A stretch of 64,000 nt of DNA from Deminuibacter soli (GCF_003412455.1 NZ_QTJU01000004.1:248001-312000), one strand, 5' to 3'; positions 37,649 through 47,567 are shown, numbered from the stretch's first letter. The notes: a model not told the origin generated them from the sequence alone. Program-made: numbers and translations.

Positions 37649-40600
37649 ATGACATTCAAACGTATCAACAACCTCACCGGTTGGCTGGTTTGTTTTGCAG
37701 CCTGCGCCGTGTACATTTTAACGGCTGAAGCAGGCGGCAGCTTATGGGATTGCGGCGAATTTGTGAGCTGCTGTTTTAAACTGCAGATCCCGCACCCGCC
37801 CGGCGCCCCGCTTTTTGTACTACTCGGCCGTTTCTTTATCGTACTGTTTGGCAATGATCCGCTCACGGCAGCGAAGGCCGTTAATATCATGAGCGCACTG
37901 GCCAGCGGTTTTACCATTCTTTTCCTGTTCTGGAGTATTACCCATTTTGCACGAAAAATTGTGCAGGGTAACAGCAAAGCAGTATTGCAGCCCAGTCAGC
38001 TGCTGCTGATTATGAGTTGTGGCGTGGTAGGGGCGATGGCATATGCATTCTCAGATTCATTCTGGTACAGCGCAGTGGAAGGCGAAGTGTATGCAATGTC
38101 ATCGTTCTTTACCGCATTGGTGTTTTGGGCCATACTGAAATGGGAGAATGTGGCGGATGAGCCGGGAGCTGACCGGTGGATTGTGTTTATCTTTTTTATG
38201 ATGGGCCTGTCCATTGGCGTGCACCTGCTGAACCTGCTTACACTGCCGGCACTTGTGATGGTATATTATTTCCGTAAACAGCCTGCATTGAATTACCCGC
38301 TGGTGCGTAAATACTTTGTACGGCTAACATTCGCAGCAGGAGCGCTGGCGACTGTGGCGGCATTGATCAGCGCCAACTCGGAAGTAAATGCAGAACGCGG
38401 TATTACACTGGATGCTACGGTAGCGGGCCTGATGCTGCTGGGTACGGGCGCAGCGATTGGTTTGCTGTATATCGCGGAAAAACTGGGTAAAACCCGGAAA
38501 ACCCTGTACGGCGGCGCGTGGATATTTTTTGTACTGTCGTGCGTGCTGGTGGGCGTGATGCAGGTGGGTATTATTCAATACTCCGTAAAGGCAGCGGGGT
38601 ATTTCGATGTGTTTTTTGTAAACAACCTGGGGCTGCCTTTCTTCTCAGGCTTTGCCTTCTTTTTTGTGCTGCTGGGCATCGGCATCTGGTGGCTGATGCG
38701 TTTTGCCAACCGCAGGAAGCTGTACTACCTGCGCATGGGATTGTTTAGCCTGGTGTTTGTGCTGCTGGGTTACAGTACGTATATCACCACTATGATACGC
38801 AGCAATGCAGACCCCGGGGTAGATATTTTTAATGTAGACAATCCCATCAGTCTGAACGGTTACCTGGGCCGTGAGCAATACGGTGATTTCCCCTTGCTGT
38901 ACGGACAAAAATTCAATGCACAGCCGGTGGATTACAAGGAAACCGGCACCAAATACATCAAGGGAGACAAGAAGTATGAAGCGGGTGGTAAAGATGGCCA
39001 CTATGTGTTTTTGCCGGAAGATAAAATGGTGTTCCCGCGCATGTGGGATATGACCAACGACCAGGCACATGCGGATTACTATGCCATGTACATGAACATC
39101 GGCAAGGCCAAAGACGGAACCTATGAGCGCGGTCCTGATTTTGCAGACAACGTGGATTACTTCCTGAAATACCAGACCTACTTTATGTACCTGCGTTATT
39201 TCATGTGGAATTTCAGCGGTAAGCAAAACGACCTGGAAGGCATGTTCAATGGTGCACCGCGTGATGGCAACTGGATTACCGGCATCGGGTTTATTGATAA
39301 CCTCATGTACGGCGATCAGCAGGCCATGCCCGACAGCCTGAAACACAACCAGGCAAACAACAAACTCTTTATGCTGCCCCTGCTGCTGGGCTTGCTGGGT
39401 ATGGTATACCAGTATAAAAAACGCCGCAGCGATGCGCTGGTCAGTTTCCTGCTGTTTTTCTTTACAGGGTTTGCCATCGTGATATACCTGAACCAGCCCG
39501 GTTTTCAGCCACGCGAGCGCGATTATGCGTATGTGGGTTCCTTCTACGCATTTTCTTTATGGATCGGGCTGGGCGTATTGCAGGTACATGCCTGGCTGGC
39601 CAAACTGGCGGCCTTTCGTTTACCGGTATGGCGTACAGGATTTGCTGCAGCCTTGTGTTTTGCAGCAGTGCCCTTGCTGATGGCGCAACAGGAATGGAAC
39701 GACCATGACCGCAGCAAAAAACAACTGGCACGCGATGTGGCCAAAGATTACCTGGAAAGCTGTGCGCCCAATGCCATTTTGTTCAGCGTGGGCGATAACG
39801 ATACTTACCCGTTGTGGTATGCACAGGAAGTGGAAGGCATACGCCCGGATGTACGCATTGTAATAACCTCGCTGCTGGCGAGCGACTGGTACATGAACCA
39901 GCTGCGCTACAAAATAAACCAGAGCGACCCGGTGGATGTGATCTGGAGCAAAGACCAGGTGGCGGGCAGCAAACGTGATATTGCCTTCTTTAAACCGCAG
40001 CCGGGGATTGCAGGCGACCGGTATTACGACCTGTACGATATGATGCGCAATTACGTGGGCAGCGACGATCCATCCAAACAGGAGAGCAGGGGCACCGACA
40101 TGTACCCCAGCTACCCGGTAAAAAAAGTGGCAGTGCCTGTTGATGCAGCCGTGGTAAAACAAAACGGAACCGTGCAGGCGGGCGACAGCATATTAACGGC
40201 CCTGCGTTTTGAAATACCCAAAAACACGCTGTACAAAAACGACATGGCTGTGCTGAACATTATTGCTGCCAATAAATGGAAACGACCCATTTATTTTACG
40301 ATGGATAACAACAATACCAATCTCGGCTTCAGTCAGTACCTGCGTAAAGACGGGCTGGCGTACCGCCTGGTGCCGGTATCGAATAACAGCGGCTACAACG
40401 CCACGGCGATGTACGATAACGTAATGAACAAATTCGGTTATGGCAGCGCCAACATACCCGGTGTATATTTTGATGAAGAGAACCGCAAACAGCTGGACAT
40501 CATCCGCACCGCCAATACTGAACTGGCCATTAACCTGCTGGATACCAACCGCACCGACGAGGCGCGTAAGGTACTGCATAAAACCGACCGCATGTTTTTG

Positions 40601-40906
40601 CAGGAGAACCTGGCTTATGGCATGACGAGCAAGAACAACGACCATAACCGCATATCCCTCCTGTTTCTGCAGGCCTGTTACCGGGCCAACGAGCAGCAGC
40701 TGGCGCAGAAGGTGCGGGATTCTGTAAAACACGACCTGGAGCAGCAGATTAAGTATTACGACACCCTGGGCGAGCGCCAGGCGAACGGGATGGCCTACGA
40801 AAGAAACTCGGCCGTTAGCCTGTTAAATAATCTTGAAGCGCTCGAAAAAATGTACCGTACCGGCAAACCGGCCTCGCCCGAGAGCAGGCTGATGGACACA
40901 AAATAA
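37649..40906 (+). CDS. DUF2723 membrane protein (TMEM260/GT-C type), copy 1
   Basis: 1,085 residues. N-terminal DUF2723 begins at once (NNLTGWLVCFAACAVYILTAE, LWDCGEFVSCC, PHPPGAPLF), followed by many hydrophobic segments in the first 370 residues and again near 565-690. Then come the conserved block AYVGSFYAFSLWIGLGVL, LFSVGDNDTYPLWYAQEVEG and NKWKRPIYF. The acidic residues of WDCGEF in the first luminal loop are typical of GT-C glycosyltransferases. DUF2723 includes human TMEM260, described as a protein O-mannosyltransferase, so periplasmic protein glycosylation is a reasonable hypothesis. Paired in tandem with a close paralogue. Confidence 0.85.
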   Translation: MTFKRINNLTGWLVCFAACAVYILTAEAGGSLWDCGEFVSCCFKLQIPHPPGAPLFVLLGRFFIVLFGNDPLTAAKAVNIMSALASGFTILFLFWSITHFARKIVQGNSKAVLQPSQLLLIMSCGVVGAMAYAFSDSFWYSAVEGEVYAMSSFFTALVFWAILKWENVADEPGADRWIVFIFFMMGLSIGVHLLNLLTLPALVMVYYFRKQPALNYPLVRKYFVRLTFAAGALATVAALISANSEVNAERGITLDATVAGLMLLGTGAAIGLLYIAEKLGKTRKTLYGGAWIFFVLSCVLVGVMQVGIIQYSVKAAGYFDVFFVNNLGLPFFSGFAFFFVLLGIGIWWLMRFANRRKLYYLRMGLFSLVFVLLGYSTYITTMIRSNADPGVDIFNVDNPISLNGYLGREQYGDFPLLYGQKFNAQPVDYKETGTKYIKGDKKYEAGGKDGHYVFLPEDKMVFPRMWDMTNDQAHADYYAMYMNIGKAKDGTYERGPDFADNVDYFLKYQTYFMYLRYFMWNFSGKQNDLEGMFNGAPRDGNWITGIGFIDNLMYGDQQAMPDSLKHNQANNKLFMLPLLLGLLGMVYQYKKRRSDALVSFLLFFFTGFAIVIYLNQPGFQPRERDYAYVGSFYAFSLWIGLGVLQVHAWLAKLAAFRLPVWRTGFAAALCFAAVPLLMAQQEWNDHDRSKKQLARDVAKDYLESCAPNAILFSVGDNDTYPLWYAQEVEGIRPDVRIVITSLLASDWYMNQLRYKINQSDPVDVIWSKDQVAGSKRDIAFFKPQPGIAGDRYYDLYDMMRNYVGSDDPSKQESRGTDMYPSYPVKKVAVPVDAAVVKQNGTVQAGDSILTALRFEIPKNTLYKNDMAVLNIIAANKWKRPIYFTMDNNNTNLGFSQYLRKDGLAYRLVPVSNNSGYNATAMYDNVMNKFGYGSANIPGVYFDEENRKQLDIIRTANTELAINLLDTNRTDEARKVLHKTDRMFLQENLAYGMTSKNNDHNRISLLFLQACYRANEQQLAQKVRDSVKHDLEQQIKYYDTLGERQANGMAYERNSAVSLLNNLEALEKMYRTGKPASPESRLMDTK

Positions 40907-40929
40907 ACGCCATTCATTTGGCTGAAATG

Positions 40930-40979
40930 CATTCCAGGTAAGGGATTCGTAAAAAAAGACCCTGGCCTGGAATGTGTTT
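40930..40979 (+). terminator. Probable terminator between the DUF2723 genes
   Basis: CATTCCAGG (40930-40938) pairs with CCTGGAATG (40966-40974), followed by TGTTTTT. The 27-nt loop also contains CCAGG/CCTGG options. Placed 24 bp after copy 1. Confidence 0.6.
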
Positions 40980-41034
40980 TTCAGGGCCGGTTTGGGGCCC
41001 GGAATTTTATGTTTTATAATTCAACAGTTTACAT

Positions 41035-41042
41035 TAGGTTTG
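41035..41042 (+). promoter_or_regulatory. Promoter -7 box of DUF2723 copy 2
   Basis: Perfect TAGGTTTG, 28 nt before the ATG, with TTTT near 41012 in the -33 position. It shows that copy 2 has its own promoter. Confidence 0.65.
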
Positions 41043-41070
41043 CCAGTCTTAAAAAAAATCCAAAATTGGT

Positions 41071-44000
41071 ATGAATTTTAAAAGGATCAACAACATCACT
41101 GGTTGGATCGTTTGTTTGATAGCCTGCACCGTTTACATTTTAACGGCTGAGGCTGCCGGAAGCTTATGGGATTGCGGCGAATTTGTGAGCAGCTGCTTCA
41201 AGGTACAGATTCCACACCCCCCGGGAGCTCCCCTGTTCGTATTAATCGGACGTTTATTCATTATCCTATTCGGCGGTAACCCGAGCACTGCAGCCAAAGG
41301 CGTAAACATTATGAGTGCCCTGGCCAGTGGATTTACCATCCTTTTCCTTTTTTGGAGCATCACCCATTTTGCCCGTAAAATTGTTCAGAAAGGCGACAAG
41401 CTCAAAACCTTTACCAAGGGTGAGCTGTGGAGCATTATGGGGGCAGGCGCCGTTGGTGCACTGGCTTATACTTTCTCCGATTCGTTCTGGTACAGCGCAG
41501 TGGAAGGTGAGGTGTACGCACTGTCTTCCTTTTTTACCGCACTCGTATTCTGGGCCATGCTGAAATGGGAAAACCAGGCCGACGAGCCGGGTGCCGACAG
41601 GTGGATTGTGTTTATCTTCTTCATGATCGGTTTGTCTATCGGTGTGCACCTGTTAAGCCTGCTGAACATCCCTGCCATCGTGATGATCTATTATTTCCGC
41701 CGGAAAGATTCTTTCAACTATGCCAAACTGCGCAGCTACTTTATCTGGATTGTGCTTATTGGTGGTGTGCTGGGTGCTATACTGGCCTATATCGGTGCAT
41801 CGGGCGAAGTGAATGCTGAACGCGGCATTGTAAGCGTAGACGGTACAGTGGCCACCCTGGTGTTCTTCGGCTCGCTGATTGCCATTGCGCTGCTGTTCCT
41901 GGTTGAACGCGCCAACAAAGCCAAAAAAACATACTACGGCGGTATTTATATCTTTTTTGTGATTGCCTGTGCCATTACAGGTATTGTACAGGTAGCGGTG
42001 ATACAGTACTCTGTTAAGGTGGCCGGCTACTTCGATATCTTCTTTGTGAACTCAGTGGGTATGCCGTATTTCTCCGGCTTTATCATCTTTTTTGTGCTGC
42101 TGGCTATTGGCATCTGGCTGGGCCTGCGTTTTGCGAACAAGAAAGGCTGGGGTTACCTGCGTTTAAGCCTGTGGTGCTTAACCTTCATACTGCTGGGTTA
42201 CAGCACGTACATCACTACCATGATCCGCAGTAATGCTGACCCTGCGGTGGATATGTACAATGTGGACAACCCGATGAGCTTAGTGGGCTACCTGGGTCGT
42301 GACCAGTATGGTGATTTCCCGCTGCTGTACGGCCAGAAATTTAATGCGCAGCCTATCGATTATAAAGAAGGCACTACCAAATACGAAAAAGGCAAAGACA
42401 AATATGTAGCTATCGGCAAAGACGGCCACTACGTGTATGCTGCTGAAGATAAAATGGTATTTCCCCGTATGTGGGATGCCAGCAATGACCAGGCACACGC
42501 TGATTACTATGCTTATTTTATGGGCATCGGTAAAAACAAAGACGGCAGCTATGAGCGCGGTCCTGAGTTTGGCGATAACCTGCGTTTCTTCCTGGAATAC
42601 CAGAACTACTTCATGTACATGCGTTATTTCTTCTGGAACTTTGCCGGTAAGCAAAACGATGTGCAGGGTGTGTTTGACGGTAACCCCCGTGACGGCAACT
42701 GGATTACCGGTATTGATTTTATCGACAGCATTTTCTACGGCGACCAGAGCCAGATGCCTGACAGCCTGAAAGAAAATAAAGCGCACAATAAACTGTTTGC
42801 ACTGCCGCTGATACTGGGTTTAATCGGCCTGTTCTTCCATTTCAAAAGAAAAGGAGACGATGCGCTGGTTACTTTCCTGTTGTTCTTCTTCACCGGTTTT
42901 GCGATTGTTATTTACCTGAACCAGCCCGGTTACCAGCCACGTGAACGTGACTACGCTTATGTGGGTTCGTTCTATGCATTTGCCATCTGGATTGGCCTGG
43001 GTGTGCTGAAAGTGCAGGAATGGCTGGCCAAAAAAGTGAACCAGACTACTGCAGCTACCATTGCTACCGTGGTTTGTTTGCTGGCTGTGCCGGTAATTAT
43101 GGCGCAACAGGAATGGAACGATCATGACCGCAGCAAAAAACTGCTGGCACCAGACCTGGCGAAAGATTACCTGGAAAGCTGTGCACCTAACGCGATACTC
43201 TTCACCTTTGGTGACAATGATACTTACCCGCTATGGTATGCACAGGAAGTGGAAGGCGTTCGCCCCGACATCCGTGTAATCAACACCAGCCTGCTGGGTA
43301 TTGACTGGTATATTAACCAGCTGCGTTATAAAGTAAACCAGAGCGACCCGATTGATGTGATTGTTTCTGCAGCGCAGATTGAAGGCCGCAAAAGGGATTA
43401 CGTAATGAGCCGCGGTTCGGTAGAAAATTCTATTACCCGTGGTGAAGTAAACCAGGCAGATGCCACCAAAGTGCGCGACCTGCTGGCTAAAATTGACGGC
43501 AACCGTTACTACGACCTGTACGATGTAATGAAAAATTTTATAGCCAACGATGCCTATACCTTCTCACGTGGTGAAGATGAAATGAGCTTTTACCCGGTTA
43601 GCAAATTCAGCGTTCCGGTGGATGTGAACGTGGTAAAACAAAACAAAACGGTTAACCCCGAAGACAGCGTGCTGACTGAATTGCATATTGACCTGCCTGC
43701 CCGCGGTGGTTTAATGAAAAACGACCTGGCGGTATTAACCATTATCGCTGCCAATAAATGGAAACGTCCGATCTACTTTACCAATCAGTACGGTGAGCTG
43801 GGCTTTGGCCAGTACCTGCGCAAAGACGGTTTAACTTACCGCCTGGTGCCGCTGGTGAACAGCTATATCAACACCGATTACATGAAAGACAAGCTGATGA
43901 CGAAATTCCGTTCAGGCAATGCTGATGTGCCGGGTGTGTATTTTGACGAAGAAAACCGCCGCCACCTCAATACCATCCGCCGCGCTTACACCGAGCTGTC

Positions 44001-44418
44001 GCTTGACCTGTCGTTCAAAAACAGGAAAGAAGAAGCCCGCCAGGTGTTGAACAAGGCCGATAAAATGATGGATCCGGGTAATTTCCCGTATGCCATGGTA
44101 TCGAGAGGCAATGAGCACAACCGCCTGTCGATGATGTTCCTGGAAGCAGCGTACCGTGCAGAAGACAAAGCATTGTCTGCCAAAGTATTGGCTGCACTGC
44201 GCAAAGACCTGCAACAGCAGCTGCGTTACCTGAACAGCTTAACAGGTAAAAAAGCGGAGAACATGGAGTACGACAAAAACAGTGTGCAGGGCATGCTGCG
44301 CGACCTGGATGCGCTGGAGCAGAACTACTCCGGCAAAAAGCCTAAAACACCTGAAACAGGTGTCATACTGGGCGGTGATTCCGGTTTGCCTGCAGCCGTG
44401 GATAGCGCAAAACCATAG
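41071..44418 (+). CDS. DUF2723 membrane protein (TMEM260/GT-C type), copy 2
   Basis: 1,115 residues, colinear with and clearly homologous to the preceding gene over its whole length. It shares LWDCGEFVSSC, PHPPGAPLF, GVHLLSLL, NQPGYQPRERDYAYVGSFYA, DNDTYPLWYAQEVEGVRPD and NKWKRPIYF. It differs by an insert of about 25 residues near 780-810 (around SRGSVENSITRGE) and a longer C-terminal tail. Same predicted topology: a multi-pass N-terminal half and a long soluble, probably periplasmic, C-terminal half. The duplication is old, since the DNA has diverged widely at third positions. Own promoter and own terminator. Confidence 0.85.
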   Translation: MNFKRINNITGWIVCLIACTVYILTAEAAGSLWDCGEFVSSCFKVQIPHPPGAPLFVLIGRLFIILFGGNPSTAAKGVNIMSALASGFTILFLFWSITHFARKIVQKGDKLKTFTKGELWSIMGAGAVGALAYTFSDSFWYSAVEGEVYALSSFFTALVFWAMLKWENQADEPGADRWIVFIFFMIGLSIGVHLLSLLNIPAIVMIYYFRRKDSFNYAKLRSYFIWIVLIGGVLGAILAYIGASGEVNAERGIVSVDGTVATLVFFGSLIAIALLFLVERANKAKKTYYGGIYIFFVIACAITGIVQVAVIQYSVKVAGYFDIFFVNSVGMPYFSGFIIFFVLLAIGIWLGLRFANKKGWGYLRLSLWCLTFILLGYSTYITTMIRSNADPAVDMYNVDNPMSLVGYLGRDQYGDFPLLYGQKFNAQPIDYKEGTTKYEKGKDKYVAIGKDGHYVYAAEDKMVFPRMWDASNDQAHADYYAYFMGIGKNKDGSYERGPEFGDNLRFFLEYQNYFMYMRYFFWNFAGKQNDVQGVFDGNPRDGNWITGIDFIDSIFYGDQSQMPDSLKENKAHNKLFALPLILGLIGLFFHFKRKGDDALVTFLLFFFTGFAIVIYLNQPGYQPRERDYAYVGSFYAFAIWIGLGVLKVQEWLAKKVNQTTAATIATVVCLLAVPVIMAQQEWNDHDRSKKLLAPDLAKDYLESCAPNAILFTFGDNDTYPLWYAQEVEGVRPDIRVINTSLLGIDWYINQLRYKVNQSDPIDVIVSAAQIEGRKRDYVMSRGSVENSITRGEVNQADATKVRDLLAKIDGNRYYDLYDVMKNFIANDAYTFSRGEDEMSFYPVSKFSVPVDVNVVKQNKTVNPEDSVLTELHIDLPARGGLMKNDLAVLTIIAANKWKRPIYFTNQYGELGFGQYLRKDGLTYRLVPLVNSYINTDYMKDKLMTKFRSGNADVPGVYFDEENRRHLNTIRRAYTELSLDLSFKNRKEEARQVLNKADKMMDPGNFPYAMVSRGNEHNRLSMMFLEAAYRAEDKALSAKVLAALRKDLQQQLRYLNSLTGKKAENMEYDKNSVQGMLRDLDALEQNYSGKKPKTPETGVILGGDSGLPAAVDSAKP

Positions 44419-44449
44419 CAAAAGCGCCATAAAGGCACTGAAATAATGC

Positions 44450-44476
44450 AAAAAGCCCCTGTGAAAGGGGCTTTTT
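44450..44476 (+). terminator. Intrinsic terminator after DUF2723 copy 2
   Basis: AAAAAGCCCCT (44450-44460) / AGGGGCTTTTT (44466-44476), perfect 11-bp stem, 5-nt loop; 31 bp after the stop. Confidence 0.92.
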
Positions 44477-44549
44477 GCGTTTGGGGTGGAACCAAAATCC
44501 TTAACGAACTGTTTGTAGGATAGCATGCATACATTTTGTAGCTTAGATT

Positions 44550-45647
44550 ATGATTGGACACAGATTTATACAATTCGACCCCAATGCCTCGGGGAAAACC
44601 AGGTTTGAACAGCTGCTGGACATATTCATGCAGTTGCTTACCTACACCAGCGGAGATGTGGCAGAGGCATTACAATGGATGAACGAACTGGATAAGCAGT
44701 ACCAGTTAACGGACGATGACTACGGGATGGGCGATTTTATTGACGATTTAAGGGAGAATGGTTATATACGCGATGATAACCAAACCGGGCAGATTATCAT
44801 TACTGCCAAATCGGAACAGGGTATACGCAAACGCAGCCTCGAAGAAATCTTCGGAAAACTGAAACGCAGCAAACAGGGCGATCACAATACATTTAAACCG
44901 GGTCAGGGCGATGATATCAGTCCTGATTTAAAGCCATTCCAGTTCGGCGATATGCTGGAACAGATTGACTTTACCGAAAGCATCCGCAACGCACAGATCA
45001 ATCATGGTATAGAAAGCTTTACCATGCGTGAAGACGACCTGCAGATCCGCGAAACGGATTTCAAGGCGCAGACATCTACCGTACTGATGATCGATATTTC
45101 GCATTCGATGATCTTGTACGGGGAAGACCGCATTACCCCGGCCAAGAAAGTGGCGATGGCACTGAGTGAGCTGATCACCACCAAGTATCCGAAAGATACG
45201 CTGGACATCGTGGTATTTGGGAATGATGCCTGGCCGGTAGAGATCAAGGATCTGCCGTATTTGCAGGTTGGTCCGTACCATACCAATACCGTGGCGGGGC
45301 TGGAGCTTGCGATGGATATACTGCGCAGGCAGAAAAATCCGAACAAGCAGATATTCATGATCACCGACGGTAAGCCCACCTGTTTAAAAATAGGCAAGCG
45401 TTATTACAAAAACAGTTTCGGGCTTGACCGGAAAATTACCAACCGCTGTATTAACCTGGCAGCGCAGTGTAAAAAACTGAAGATACCTATCACCACCTTT
45501 ATGATAGCATCTGACCCATACCTGCAGCGGTTTGTACAGGAGTTTACCGAAACCAATAACGGCAAAGCCTTCTTTGCCTCACTTGATAAACTGGGCGCAT
45601 TCATATTCAGGGATTTTGAGAGCGGTAAACGGAAAACAGTGTATTAA
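44550..45647 (+). CDS. VWA-domain protein paired with a MoxR/chelatase-type ATPase
   Basis: 365 residues. The N-terminal half (about 1-170) is helical and charged; the C-terminal half is a von Willebrand A domain with an intact MIDAS: D182-I-S-H-S186, a threonine in YHTNTVAGLELA and the ITDGKPT block. No signal peptide or membrane segment, so cytoplasmic. VWA proteins of this kind act with AAA+ ATPases as metal-chelatase-like or chaperone-like remodelling pairs, and the ATPase gene follows 177 bp later. The client is unknown. The sequence TACATTTTG, close to a -7 box, lies 11 nt before the ATG. Confidence 0.85.
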   Translation: MIGHRFIQFDPNASGKTRFEQLLDIFMQLLTYTSGDVAEALQWMNELDKQYQLTDDDYGMGDFIDDLRENGYIRDDNQTGQIIITAKSEQGIRKRSLEEIFGKLKRSKQGDHNTFKPGQGDDISPDLKPFQFGDMLEQIDFTESIRNAQINHGIESFTMREDDLQIRETDFKAQTSTVLMIDISHSMILYGEDRITPAKKVAMALSELITTKYPKDTLDIVVFGNDAWPVEIKDLPYLQVGPYHTNTVAGLELAMDILRRQKNPNKQIFMITDGKPTCLKIGKRYYKNSFGLDRKITNRCINLAAQCKKLKIPITTFMIASDPYLQRFVQEFTETNNGKAFFASLDKLGAFIFRDFESGKRKTVY

Positions 45648-45668
45648 TTACAATAATGCCTTCCTACT

Positions 45669-45676
45669 TACCTTTG
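45669..45676 (+). promoter_or_regulatory. Candidate promoter -7 box of the AAA+ gene
   Basis: Perfect TACCTTTG in the VWA-ATPase spacer, 148 bp before the ATG; no clear -33 box. It would allow the ATPase to be expressed apart from the VWA gene. Confidence 0.45.
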
Positions 45677-45824
45677 CATCGCCCGCAATGCGTAACAGCA
45701 GCGGGATGCAGTTTCCTTGTAATACAGTTGTATTGCCACAAAAAGCAGCTGCGGCGCTAAGCGCAGGGCAGGCCTTTACGGGCCTCAACACAATCTTTCA
45801 GGAAGATTACAAACAAAAGAGCGC

Positions 45825-47369
45825 ATGAACATAGAAAAGATCAAAACATTAGGCGAGCTGAAAAAAAGCGGATACAAACCCCTCTCAGTAAAAGAAGAAA
45901 TCAGGAAAAACCTGATTGAGAAAATACGCACTAAAGAAAATCCATTTACCGGTATCATGGGTTATGAAGATACCGTTATACCCGATACAGAAAGGGCATT
46001 GCTGAGCAGGCACAACATCCTGTTCCTCGGCTTGCGCGGCCAGGCCAAAACACGCATGGCCCGCCAGATGACTGAACTGCTCGACGAGTATGTACCCATT
46101 ATTGCAGGCAGCGAGGTAAACGATAACCCGCTGAACCCGCTGAGCAAATACGCGAAAGACCTGATTGCAGAACACGATGATGAAACACCCATTGTATGGC
46201 TGCACCGCAGTGAACGCTACGGCGAAAAACTGGCTACACCCGATGTAAGCGTGGCCGATTTGATCGGTGATATCGACCCCATAAAAGCAGCCAACCTGCG
46301 ACTGAGTTTTGCAGATGAACGTGTAATACACTACGGCATTATACCGCGCAGCAACCGCGGCATTTTCGTGATCAACGAACTGCCCGATCTGCAGGCACGC
46401 ATACAGGTGGCGCTCTTCAACATATTGCAGGAAGGTGATATACAGATACGTGGTTTTAAACTGCGTATGCCGCTCGATATCCTGTTTGTGTTTACGGCCA
46501 ACCCGGAAGATTATACCAACCGCGGCAGCATTGTAACACCGCTGAAAGACAGGATAGAAAGCCAGATCCTGACACACTATCCCAAAGACATCGAAACCTC
46601 GCTCGCCATTACCGAGCAGGAAGCCGATATACTGGAAGAACAGCAACAGAAAGTAAGTGTGAGCGACCTTGTAAAACGCCTGATAGAGCAGGTGGCTTTT
46701 GAGGCACGCAACAATGAGTACGTTGACAAGAAAAGCGGTGTGAGCGCCCGTTTAACCATCGCCGCTTATGAAAACGCAGTAAGCAGTGCAGAACGCAGGG
46801 CCATTATTCACCAGGAAAAACAAACCCAGGTATGGGTGAGCGACCTGGTGGGCGTAATACCCGCCATTACCGGTAAAATTGAACTGGTGTATGAAGGCGA
46901 GCAGGAAGGTCCGTACCAGGTAGCCGTAAACCTGCTTGACAAGGCCATCCGCACACAGTTTGTGAGTTATTTCCCTAACCCGGAAACCTCCAAGAAGAAA
47001 AGAACACCGTCCGGTAAAAAATCTGTTGAAGAAAAAGAAGGTGATAACCCATACAAGGCCATCACCCGCTGGTTCGATGGCGGCAATCATGTTGACCTGC
47101 TGGTTGACATGACCGATGCAGAGAAAATTGCTGCCTTGTATAAAGTAGATGGGCTGTACGGTTTTGTAAAGAAATACTTCCCGCATGCGAATGAAAAGGA
47201 AAACGCATTGCTGATGGAATTTGTATTGCATGGCCTGGCTGCTTATTCACTCATCAGCAAAAAGATGATTGAGGGGCGTATTGAATTTAAAGATCTCATA
47301 GGCAGTATGATGAACCTGGGCCAGATGAATTTTGAGGATGATGAGATCAATGAAGATGATTTTAATTAG
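45825..47369 (+). CDS. AAA+ ATPase, magnesium-chelatase ChlI / MoxR type
   Basis: 514 residues. Walker A is GLRGQAKT (G69 to T76), the G-x-x-G-x-A-K-T form used by MoxR and chelatase ATPases. The Walker B position reads IFVINELPDL, with Asn184-Glu185 in place of Asp-Glu. I recall the INELPDL wording as conserved in this COG1239-like family, so it is probably family-typical rather than damage. Sensor 1 is FTANPEDY, followed by the conserved GSIVTPLKDRIESQI. Residues after about 380 form a linker with KKKRTP and an acidic C-terminus (MNFEDDEINEDDF). The gene follows its VWA partner. No chlorophyll or cobalamin cobaltochelatase genes are nearby, so metal chelation is not implied. Confidence 0.87.
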   Translation: MNIEKIKTLGELKKSGYKPLSVKEEIRKNLIEKIRTKENPFTGIMGYEDTVIPDTERALLSRHNILFLGLRGQAKTRMARQMTELLDEYVPIIAGSEVNDNPLNPLSKYAKDLIAEHDDETPIVWLHRSERYGEKLATPDVSVADLIGDIDPIKAANLRLSFADERVIHYGIIPRSNRGIFVINELPDLQARIQVALFNILQEGDIQIRGFKLRMPLDILFVFTANPEDYTNRGSIVTPLKDRIESQILTHYPKDIETSLAITEQEADILEEQQQKVSVSDLVKRLIEQVAFEARNNEYVDKKSGVSARLTIAAYENAVSSAERRAIIHQEKQTQVWVSDLVGVIPAITGKIELVYEGEQEGPYQVAVNLLDKAIRTQFVSYFPNPETSKKKRTPSGKKSVEEKEGDNPYKAITRWFDGGNHVDLLVDMTDAEKIAALYKVDGLYGFVKKYFPHANEKENALLMEFVLHGLAAYSLISKKMIEGRIEFKDLIGSMMNLGQMNFEDDEINEDDFN

Positions 47370-47376
47370 AGATCAG

Positions 47377-47429
47377 CTTTTAGCGGTTAGCTTTTTATCG
47401 AAGCGGAGAACTTAGCGAATTTTTAACCG
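47377..47429. repeat. Dispersed spacer repeat, copy A
   Basis: TTTTAGCGGTTAGCTTTTTA, then AAGCGGAGAACTTAGCG and TTTTTAACC. The same order of blocks, with AAGCGGAGATTTTAGCG, occurs at 53034-53117. Short hairpins CTCCGAAGGAG and GTCCTACGGAC follow it. Confidence 0.5.
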
Positions 47430-47490
47430 CTCCGAAGGAGTCCTACGGACAAAGTTCACAGAGGAAAACCCCGCAAATGACATAGAGCAT

Positions 47491-47525
47491 CAACTAAAAA
47501 GAGCGCATCGCGCTCTTTTTAGTTG
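47491..47525. terminator. Bidirectional intrinsic terminator
   Basis: Perfect 16-bp stem (47491-47506 / 47510-47525) with ATC loop; five A residues on one arm and five T on the other allow it to stop the AAA+ transcript and, from the other side, the murB operon. Confidence 0.95.
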
Positions 47526-47535
47526 TAGATGCCAA

Positions 47536-47567
47536 CCATATAGCCATGTAACCATTGAACCATCAAA
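47536..47567. repeat. Octanucleotide repeat (CCATnnnA), 4 units
   Basis: CCAT at 47536, 47544, 47552 and 47560, an exact 8-bp period. The last unit runs into the final codons of murB. Confidence 0.75.

Noticed and set aside
38645-39346. 233-codon antisense frame in the first DUF2723 gene
   Set aside because: Shadow frame; the plus-strand protein is conserved along this stretch.
45825-47369. Magnesium chelatase subunit for chlorophyll synthesis
   Set aside because: Only the ATPase fold is shared; no tetrapyrrole genes and a non-canonical Walker B.
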